Source: Purshia tridentata
Lineage: Eukaryota > Streptophyta > Magnoliopsida > Rosales > Rosaceae
Direction: 5' to 3'
Assembly (NCBI GenBank): GCA_003254885.1
Contig: QANT01007157.1
Coordinates: 1-45,013, forward strand
DNA length: 45,013 nt
Under the pieces are notes generated by a model. It worked only from the letters and a program-made list of their open reading frames with translations, searched no databases and had not been told where the DNA came from. Below are positions 34,955-42,239 of this stretch, in pieces (position 1 is the first letter of the stretch; every line of letters begins with the position of its first letter). The position numbers and the translations under genes were made by a program.

Positions 34955-35150
34955 TAAGAGATCCCAGCAACTCTTCTGCACTTATTTCCTCCAAGTTTTT
35001 TGATTCTTCAATTGCCATCACCACATGCTCAAAGTTGTGTGTGAGGGATCGATAAGAGATCCCAGCAACTCTTCTGCACTTATTTCCTGCAAGTTTTTTG
35101 ATTCTTCAATTGCCGTCACCACATGCTCAAAGTTGTGTGTGAGAGATCGA
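34955..35150. repeat. 98-bp tandem duplication at the gag end
   Basis: AAGAGATCCCAGCAACTCTT occurs from 34956 and again from 35054, with about three differences over the 98-bp unit. The unit is not a multiple of three, so the gag frame ends early and the zinc-knuckle/pol frame is separated from it. Confidence 0.92.
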
Positions 35151-35641
35151 AGAATTTTCTCCATGACACGAACATCATCAACTTTCTCTCCATTTCGCTT
35201 CATTTGATTCACAATTGAAATTAATCGTGAATAGTAGTTGGAGACATCTTCTCCTTCATTCATATGGGCAGATTCGAAGTCGGCCCTTAATGACTGAAGC
35301 CGTATTCTCATAACACGATCAACACCTTTGAATATGTTTTTGAGAATTTCCCACACTTCCTTGCTTGTCGTTGCTTCAGTAATTTTCTCGAAGGTTGAAT
35401 CGTCTAATCCTTGATAGATTAGATACAGAGCCTTCTTGTCTTTCTTCCTTTGGTCTCTGAGAGTGTTTCTTTGCTCAGCGGTGTAAGTGGCCTCTTCCTC
35501 CGGAGTGGGTTCAACATACCCACTATTGACAATCTCCCAAAGATCTTGGGATCCAAAGAGAGCTTTGAATTGAATACACCATTTCTCATAGTTTTCCTTC
35601 TTCAATATTGGAACTTGCATTTGCGCCATATTGGAAGACAT
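35018..35641 (-). pseudogene. Copia gag fragment (capsid region), truncated by duplication
   Basis: The ATG at 35641 opens a 207-residue frame with the gag N-terminal block (ILKKENYEKWCIQFKALFGS), then VWEILKNIFKG and the SNYYSRLISIVNQMK segment typical of UBN2-type Copia gag. It ends with [10 protein letters not shown] followed by a foreign [11 protein letters not shown] tail, because the 98-bp duplication puts it out of frame. The same [10 protein letters not shown] block recurs in the next frame, which carries the zinc knuckle. Confidence 0.9.
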
Positions 35642-35668
35642 GCCTCTAGACTGCTGTTAAGCAATTAA

Positions 35669-35681
35669 GGCTCTGATACCA
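35669..35681 (-). other. Primer binding site (tRNA-iMet) of Copia element
   Basis: Reads TGGTATCAGAGCC on the minus strand, three bases inside the 5' LTR. Confidence 0.9.
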
Positions 35682-35684
35682 CTT

Positions 35685-36285
35685 TGTTGGTCTTGAGTTT
35701 ACAAACTAATACCAAAAGTATGGGTGATAAGTATACAAACTTGATCACACCTCTCACACACTCTCACAAAGGAAACAAAAAATAAGTCACGGGAAAGGAG
35801 AACTTGAGAGGAGCAACACTCTTTCTTATTGATTAACTCTGATTGAGTTTATGTAACAAACATACAAGGCCGTGCCTTATATAGGCAGCTGGTACATAAA
35901 AGTCATACAAGGATTTAAGCATCTAAGTTGTAAAAGTCAAGTGAACACAATAAATAAAGGTGGAGCTATCCTATCTAGATGTAGAAAAACTAAAACATAG
36001 CATGCATAGATGAAGAAAAATCAAGTGAACACAATAAATAAAGGTAGAGCTATCCTGTCTAGATGTAGAAAACTAAAACATAGCATGCATAGATGAAGAA
36101 AAACAGCCACCGTTATGCAAATTAGTGTGAAACCAAGACAAACTAGAAACCAAATGTGGACTTTATTCATGAAGGCAGCCACCAACCCATGTGAAATCAG
36201 CCACCTTATTTGATTGTAATTTTTCAACAACCACCAACCCATGTGAAAGAAATCAGCCACCTTATTTGATTTGTAATTGTCAACA
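35685..36285 (-). repeat. Copia 5' LTR (601 bp) with internal 84-bp duplication
   Basis: TGTTGG to CAACA. It is exactly 84 bp longer than the other LTR because TCAAGTGAACACAATAAATA... is present twice (from 35937 and 36021). Confidence 0.95.
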
Positions 36286-37008
36286 TTTCAGTGGTGAAAT
36301 ACCTGGACGAGCTTTGACATCTTGGCGGGCAATGATGGCTAACAAAGATGATTCCCCATCAGAGCTCCATAATCACCTTGGCTTTGAAAATAGTTTCTAT
36401 TGAATACAAGCTTTATTATCAGGATGCAATAATAGTTACCAACAAAGGTAGAGAAATGGAGCTAGTAAAGATTTCTAACTGTCTTCACTTCAATTGACTT
36501 CTCGTGCAACAAATTCTACGGATCAATACCAAAGGAAATGGGACAGCTCATATCTATCTATGCTCTCAACTTGTCCAGTAATACTCTTACTGGTGAAATA
36601 CCATCTTCATTTGGTAACTTGAATAATCTTGAGTCCTTGGACCTTTCAAACACTCAATTTTCAACATTTCCCAAAACTTCCTTCGAAGGTAACAAAGGGT
36701 TATGGGGTCCTCCTTTGACAGTCAATAACATAGCAGGGCCACCACCACCACCACCACCACCACCACAGTCAAATGGAAGCCATCCAGATTCTGGAGATGA
36801 TGAGATTGATTGGAATTTTCTAAGTGTTGAAATTGGATTTATATTTGGCTTTGGAATTGCCATTGCATCTCTTGTGTTTTGCAGGAGATGGAGGATATGG
36901 TATTACAGAGCTATGTATAACTTCCTTCTTAAGATATTTCCTCAACTGGAAGAAAGACTTGGTAATCACAGAAGACATGTTCACATAAATCAAAGGTGGA
37001 GTCATTGA
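36286..37008 (+). pseudogene. 3' fragment of an LRR receptor-like protein gene (Cf/RLP type)
   Basis: The fragment begins at the LTR edge with FSGEIPGRALTSWRAMMANK, then YYQDAI.VTNKGREMELVKI, SIDFSCNKFYGSIPKEMGQL, LNLSSNTLTGEIPSSFGNLN and SLDLSNT. After a deletion of about one and a half repeats it resumes at TSFEGNKGLWGPPLTV, a poly-Pro run from a CCA microsatellite (36739-36766), an acidic patch (GDDEIDW), the membrane helix VEIGFIFGFGIAIASLVFC and the basic cytosolic end RRWRIWYYR. This is the C-terminal architecture of receptor-like proteins used in plant immunity and development. It is non-functional: a TGA after SFY, an extra T near 36468 that shifts the frame, the LRR deletion, and no N-terminal part on the far side of the retrotransposon. 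Confidence 0.92.
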
Positions 37009-37987
37009 AATGATTTTGAAGAGAAATGCTTATGCAGCTCTTTTGGCCTTCATTTTAGTTTCTTTGCTTTTGTTGTCTGTTTGATATCATGAACGCTGAC
37101 CCTGTTTTGGCCTTGATTTATAACTCTTGGCGCTGTTTGCGTGGTCACGCCTTGTTTGTATAATGAAGAAAACTATTTATGCAGCTGGTCTCCTTCATGC
37201 TTGGGGCTTACCCTGGCGTTCTTTATTTCAATATTCCAAAAAATAAAATAAAAAATGTGCTTCTGCTGTCACATTTGTTTGGCTTTGGGAGCCTGAATTT
37301 CAGGAATTTCAGATACCGCTTCAGTCTCGGAATTCCCATCCCCGGATGGACGGAATCCATCATGGAATTAAATGCCGGCAGCCTTCAATGCCTCCTGGCA
37401 ATTCCCAACAAATTTTGTACCAAAGCAGATAGGATAATTTCAGTGTCTCCTACTGTTATCGCTGGGAGCTCAGAGGCTGTGTGAGGGATTCTTGCCAAAG
37501 GAAACGTCAAACGTGCATGTTTCCATTGATTTATGAGGGCATTGTATTATACTCTTTAGGGTGTAGCTCGGGACTTTTGGTGCATAACTCAGGCTAAGAG
37601 TTCAAAAGCTTTGGACACCAATATCAGAACATAAGCTGCTAAGCATACCAATCAATTACGCGAGGAATCTGACAATGTCCCACTTAATTATATAACTTCA
37701 TTTATATATATAAGATAGATGACTTCTGGACTTTAAATCGCATGTTCACTTCTGGATGTAAAAATTTGCGGCCTTCAATTCCTTAAATGAAAGACTTGAC
37801 CAACAGTAAGTTTACTCGGTTGAAGGCTGCTAACAATTTTTAACAAAAAAATAAATGCGTTCCACAAACACAATAGGATATCCTATATGAGTTTTCAACC
37901 CTTATCTGCTTTCCTAAATAATTATACATATGTCTGCAGAGAAAGCACTTAAAAAACATTAAAAAGCTAACAGCAAGCTCTAGTTTT
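37009..37987. other. Intergenic region, no supported gene
   Basis: It separates the receptor-like protein pseudogene from the ferritin 3' end. A short frame near 37180-37480 has no recognised homology. The right part probably contains the ferritin 3' UTR. Confidence 0.45.
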
Positions 37988-39704
37988 TCAATGTGCAGCA
38001 TCACCCTCATGAAGAAGCCGCTGATCAAAGTGCCACACTCCTGCAAGCCAATGAACAGCTCATTTAGAGTCCACAAAGTAAAAGGGGAGGGACAAAATTG
38101 AGTTAATTTAAAGGAAAATATGATGTTGCAGAGCTAAACTATGAAATCTGTTTCATACCGTGGCCCTTTCCGACCATCCTCAGTTGAGTTACATAATCAG
38201 CTATCTTCTTAATGGCTTCAACCTGTACACAATAAGTACATGAATAATGATTAGTCTGTTGCCAGTGTAATTGCAGGAAGTGTTTTCTCGGGCACTTTTT
38301 ATGTCTTGTGTAGAATAGAAAATGTGTTTCACTTCACCTGCTCAGTCAGAAACTCGGTCTCAATAAAATCTGTCAATTGTGCATCATTGTTATGCTCTGC
38401 CACCTGTTTGTGATCAACATCAGAACAAGTGTATATCATGATGAAGAGTATTTCAAATGAAAAAGAAAGGGTCAAATGCAAATCAAACTGAGACACCATG
38501 AGCTATATCAATGAACTCAAAAAAAAAAAAAAATTCTCATATCATAGAGATGTATTACCCTATGCAAGCTCAGGAGTTTTTCATTTGTCAACTTCTCCAA
38601 AGACAGTGCTAATTCCATAGCTGCATCAAGCAATTAATGACAGCCAGGTTATTAGAGAAATCAATTTAAAAGACTGTTCAAGACAGTAGCACAGCTGGTC
38701 ACTTCTACAAAGTAGAACATAAATTGAACTCGGTAAAAGGGAAAAAGGAAAACCCTGAATTCAGCATGGTAATTAACAAATAGCTTGACTATAATAAAGA
38801 AATAGTGCATAAATCTCCACTTGCAGGTTTAGTTTGATTAAAAACAAATGAACAATCTTACCATACAATGCATCTCCCTTCTCTGCATGCTCAAAATCTG
38901 AAGGGGGGCTTATTATAGAGTGTAATTTTACTCTTCCACCGCGTGTGTTCTGAGCATAATGGTAATACTATCAGATATTTTTCCAATACAAGACAATAGT
39001 AAACACATAAAACTTGTATCTTCTATTTATTCTTGTTGATGAGTAAATTCAACAGTCCTGGCAGACAATTGAATTTAATTACCTGATATTTCATCAGCTT
39101 TTCAGCATGTTCTCTTTCTTCCTCACTTGATTCATTGTAAAACCTGATTGAGACATAACCATACATTAATTCTTACAACCATTATATACACTATGCAATG
39201 AATTTTTTGAGATTTGTGTGGTTTACTTGGCAAGACCCTTGAGAGCAATGTTGTCCCTGTCAAAATATGCAAACATGGCATGGTACACATATGACACATT
39301 GTATTCCACACTGTCACAGAAAGAAAACCATATCAGAAAAAAAAAAGCATTAATAACCCGATTGAAAGTAGATTCTAATAAGAATATAGAGATACACACT
39401 TGATCTGCTCGTTTATTGCAGCTTCACACTCGTCTGCATAACTCTGGCGAGCAAGTGAAAGCTGAGGGGACACAGGAACAACAAGAGCCTCCTTCTTGAC
39501 CTCTTCAAATGGATGAAACACCACACCAGTCAGCGGCACAGTATTCGACGCAGAAACCACAAACTTGTTGGGTTTTCTTTGCGGATTAAGACTCAGAGCA
39601 AAAGCATGACTCAGGGTACAAGTGGAAGATCCAACTCTTGAGCATAACAAGAGGTCCCCTTGCTTGTTTGAACAAGAAAAAGCTGAAATGGTCCTCAGAG
39701 ACAT
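37988..39704 (-). CDS. FER: Ferritin, chloroplastic
   Basis: Eight exons on the minus strand: 39704-39400, 39310-39227, 39143-39083, 38949-38862, 38620-38559, 38403-38338, 38222-38159 and 38040-37988. All have GT-AG borders and total 783 bp, coding 260 residues, the usual size and exon number of plant ferritins. A plastid transit peptide is followed by the plant extension peptide ([17 protein letters not shown], then [19 protein letters not shown]) and the four-helix ferritin fold. [20 protein letters not shown] and [14 protein letters not shown] carry ferroxidase residues (Glu and His in EEREHAEK). The end is [21 protein letters not shown]. Ferritin subunits form 24-mer shells that store iron as ferric mineral in plastids. 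The promoter holds an iron-response element (see 39952). No defect is seen. Confidence 0.96.
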
Positions 39705-39850
39705 TGGTTTTATGGCTTAGAATCAGATTAGCTGAAATGGGTTGTCTAAAAACAGAGATTTTCTACAAGAATTTGGACTGGAAATTGCAGAGAAGGAATT
39801 GGAGAAAGGTGGGTGAGGAAATGTGAGTGGCTGAGAGTGCGTTGAGGGGC

Positions 39851-39857
39851 TATATAG
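39851..39857 (-). promoter_or_regulatory. TATA box of ferritin gene
   Basis: CTATATAG on the minus strand, about 150 bp upstream of the ATG at 39704. Transcription would start near 39820, leaving a leader of about 115 bases. Confidence 0.65.
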
Positions 39858-39936
39858 GGAAGTGGAGGAGACCAGCTGGCATGGATTTTATTCACGACCG
39901 TCGGATCAGAAAATATGTGGAGGGTCAGGATTAGAA

Positions 39937-39942
39937 CACGTG
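39937..39942 (-). promoter_or_regulatory. G-box upstream of ferritin
   Basis: CACGTG palindrome (context AACACGTGTAC), about 80 bp upstream of the TATA box and 10 bp from the iron-dependent sequence. It is the core for bZIP and bHLH factors. Binding is inferred only from the motif. Confidence 0.5.
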
Positions 39943-39951
39943 TACAGGCGT

Positions 39952-39965
39952 GTGGCGACCTCGTG
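39952..39965 (-). promoter_or_regulatory. Iron-dependent regulatory sequence (IDRS) of ferritin
   Basis: Read on the minus strand this is CACGAGGTCGCCAC. The IDRS described for plant ferritin promoters is CACGAGGCCGCCAC; the two differ at one base. It lies about 250 bp upstream of the start codon and 95 bp upstream of the TATA box. In Arabidopsis and maize ferritin genes this element represses transcription when iron is low. The same role here is inferred from sequence and position. Confidence 0.82.
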
Positions 39966-41434
39966 TGCTCTATCCACTACCACTAAAGCCGTGGAATCTG
40001 GCCATAATATCCGTTCCACGTTGCAATCTTAATATACTAAAAATTTTGTCTTCTTGAGGGGATGGTCTCAGTCGCTCGAGTGTTGTAAAAAGAAATACGC
40101 GCGGTTTGAGAGTCCAATTTCAATATAAGGGCATTTTCGTAAAATGGAAGACTAGTCAAATGCCTCTCACGGGTGAGTAACCTACTTTTATGGCGTAGTG
40201 CGTGTGAAGCATTTGTCTACATCTTGACAAGTAAGAGAGGTAGGAGAAGAGAAACTGGAACTCTCCTTGTGATTTTTCTGCGGGTTGAAATTCTTGAACT
40301 TTCTATACTTTCATTTGTTCATAGTGTGAATACGATTTGATACCTTTGTAATATTATAGAAAAAATATTATTAAATTAAAAATATCATAAAACTTATTAT
40401 TATTATAAACATGAAAGAATTAAAAAAATAATTATATGATATACATACTATAAATTTTATCTTTTAATTTCAAAATTCAAGCCAGTGAAAATATTTTTTC
40501 ATTGATAATAATACTCTTGCTCTCAGAATTAAGATGTTCTAATTAAATCCATCATTCCATGCCTGGCTTCTGGGTTTTCCAAGTGTATAATTTCTCATGT
40601 TATATAATTTTAGTAGATTAAGGAGTAGTTGACTCGTTATTAATATTGTCACCTCTTCATTGGGATTTGGGAGGATGTTTAGCTGTTTACTATACATAGA
40701 TTTGACATTTGAGTGGCGGAGGACCTTTTTTGCTTGATAACGGGCCAAATGTCAGACTGTGGATAGCTGGCCCTTTGGTTTTAATTGGACTGATCTTAAT
40801 AGTTTAAGACAAGTAAAAGTGAAATTGGATAAGTATCACTTTCTTTTATTCCTTAAATTATACTTTCATAGGTTTGCTCTTTAAATTTTTAATTTATTCT
40901 TAATTTTTTTTAATTTTGTAAAGTAATTACTAATTTACTCAGTAAATTGATATAAATAATGGGCATGTAAATATATTTTTCTATATTGGCCAAAAAAAAA
41001 AATACCATTTTTCCTTCTATATAAATTCTTCATAATAGAGATTTAACTTTGCGTAAATAAAGTTTTGGATAGAAAAAGTGAACAAATTTGACAAAATTGA
41101 AAATTCAAGTACCTTAAATTTCCAAATTAGAAATTTATTGAGCAAAATAACATTTATCTCAAATTAAAAACATTTATTCATTAAGAGAAGAAAAAAAAAT
41201 ATAAATATTTTGGGAAATTACGTAACAAATTTGGTTCGAGTAGTGCAGAAAATTATCATATAAATGGCAGTATCTCTATTAGTGGTTCCTAGCTGAGCTA
41301 TATATAAAAAAGAGAGAGAACAAAAAGAAAAGAAAAAAAGAAATTAAGGTTGAGGTTAGTGGAGTTATTTTGAGAATTTTAGTGGGTTCGGTTTACATAA
41401 AACATTGCATGGTTTATGAAGACCTTGTATTATA
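39966..41434. other. Intergenic region, no supported gene
   Basis: AT-rich DNA between the ferritin promoter and the second Copia element. Only low-complexity A/T runs and short meaningless frames are seen. Confidence 0.5.
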
Positions 41435-41733
41435 TGTTAGCATAGAGTCAACTATTGAAACTAATTAGATAGTTTTGTTCAAATTGTAAAATCCACCATA
41501 AATCCGTAACGAGTTGGATTTGTTAGCATAGAGTCAACTATTGAAACTAATTAGAGAAATTAGTGGGATTTGCAGTTTTGTTAGGGATTATAAAATAATG
41601 TGGTTGGTAGGATTTATAGCATAGCTGACTTTCTCATTCTTTCCTAAATTGTATATAACGTGTGTACTATTAATAACTCCATCTTGGAGAAGAATGATAT
41701 ATTGAAATTGTTCTAAATCTAGAGTTATTAGCA
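41435..41733 (+). repeat. Left LTR of second Copia element (candidate limits)
   Basis: TG...CA ends and a primer binding site directly after it. The start is uncertain: TGTTAGCATAGAGTCAACTA occurs at 41435 and again at 41521 (a 35-bp direct repeat, offset 86), so the LTR may begin at either. The right LTR is outside the window and cannot arbitrate. Confidence 0.6.
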
Positions 41734-41748
41734 TGGTATCAAAGCTCC
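41734..41748 (+). other. Primer binding site (tRNA-Met type) of second Copia element
   Basis: TGGTATCAAAGCTCC lies directly at the LTR edge. It has one change from the common TGGTATCAGAGC. Confidence 0.75.
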
Positions 41749-42239
41749 AGTACATTCGATTCTGGGCTCTCTGTCTCTAGGTTTAGGTTTCCTAAATACA
41801 TAAATTTACTCCTTTGGCGCTGGTGTCTGCGACTTGCCAGTGACGAAGCACGTCACTATTTTCCTTTCGCTGTCAGCCGCGGCGCATCACGCCCCTGCTC
41901 CTACCCGACCAGTCACGCCGTCGTCCAGGCGCAGCCGCTACTAAATCGTCATCACGCCTCTACTCCTACCCTGCCAGTCACGCTGTCGTCCAGGCCCGTG
42001 AGAGCTGCTGTGTTTGGATCGCTGTTCTCTGTGCCGGCACTAATCCAGGACTCCTCTGTTTCGATCTGTGTCTTCTGCACCATCATCGTGCCGCCTACTT
42101 CAATCCTTGGAGCGTATCTGCATCAAGGATCTCGGTTTGTTTTGTTTTTAAAAATATATATATAGTTGGGTAATTGTTTTGTGTTTAAAAAAAAAAAAAA
42201 AAAAAATAAAAAAAAAAAAAAGGGAAAAAGAAAAAGAAA
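41749..42239 (+). other. Untranslated leader of second Copia element
   Basis: About 490 bases without a useful frame. The GC-rich middle contains two similar blocks (CATCACGCC...CTACCC...CCAGTCACGC, near 41885 and 41950). An A-rich run at 42188-42239 ends right at the gag ATG. Confidence 0.6.

Larger units (their letters stand above)
31372..35024 (-). pseudogene. Copia pol polyprotein, frame-broken
   Basis: Read on the minus strand, 35024-32142 gives the C-terminal part of gag with zinc knuckle [14 protein letters not shown], the aspartic protease motif DSGASNHM, a GAG-pre-integrase block ([12 protein letters not shown]), the integrase core (HTDICGP ... [10 protein letters not shown] ... SDRGGEY) and reverse transcriptase with the YVDD active site ([11 protein letters not shown]). 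A 76-bp tandem duplication (32121/32197) then shifts the frame. 32215-31571 continues with the end of RT and RNase H (SDSDWGGD, LSSCEAEY). One extra A near 31600 shifts the frame again before the final FTKPLP block, which ends at 31372. A 32-bp repeat around an N lies at 31515-31579. No functional polyprotein can be made from this copy as written. Confidence 0.93.
30843..36285 (-). mobile_element. Full-length but defective Ty1/Copia LTR retrotransposon
   Basis: Both LTRs start TGTTG and end CAACA. The element reads on the minus strand in the order 5' LTR (36285-35685), primer binding site (TGGTATCAGAGCC, 35681-35669), gag, protease, integrase, reverse transcriptase, RNase H, polypurine tract (TTTGAGGGGGTG, about 31371-31360) and 3' LTR (31359-30843). 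Integrase before reverse transcriptase defines Copia. The LTRs differ by few substitutions, so the insertion is fairly young. The coding region is broken by a 98-bp and a 76-bp tandem duplication and by an extra base in an A-run. The outer flanks (CATAT and TTTCA) do not form a target duplication. Confidence 0.97.

Noticed and set aside
37179..37484. 101-residue frame between the receptor-like fragment and ferritin
   Set aside because: The GIPIPGW stretch faintly recalls resistance-protein C-terminal blocks, but too little matches to support a call.
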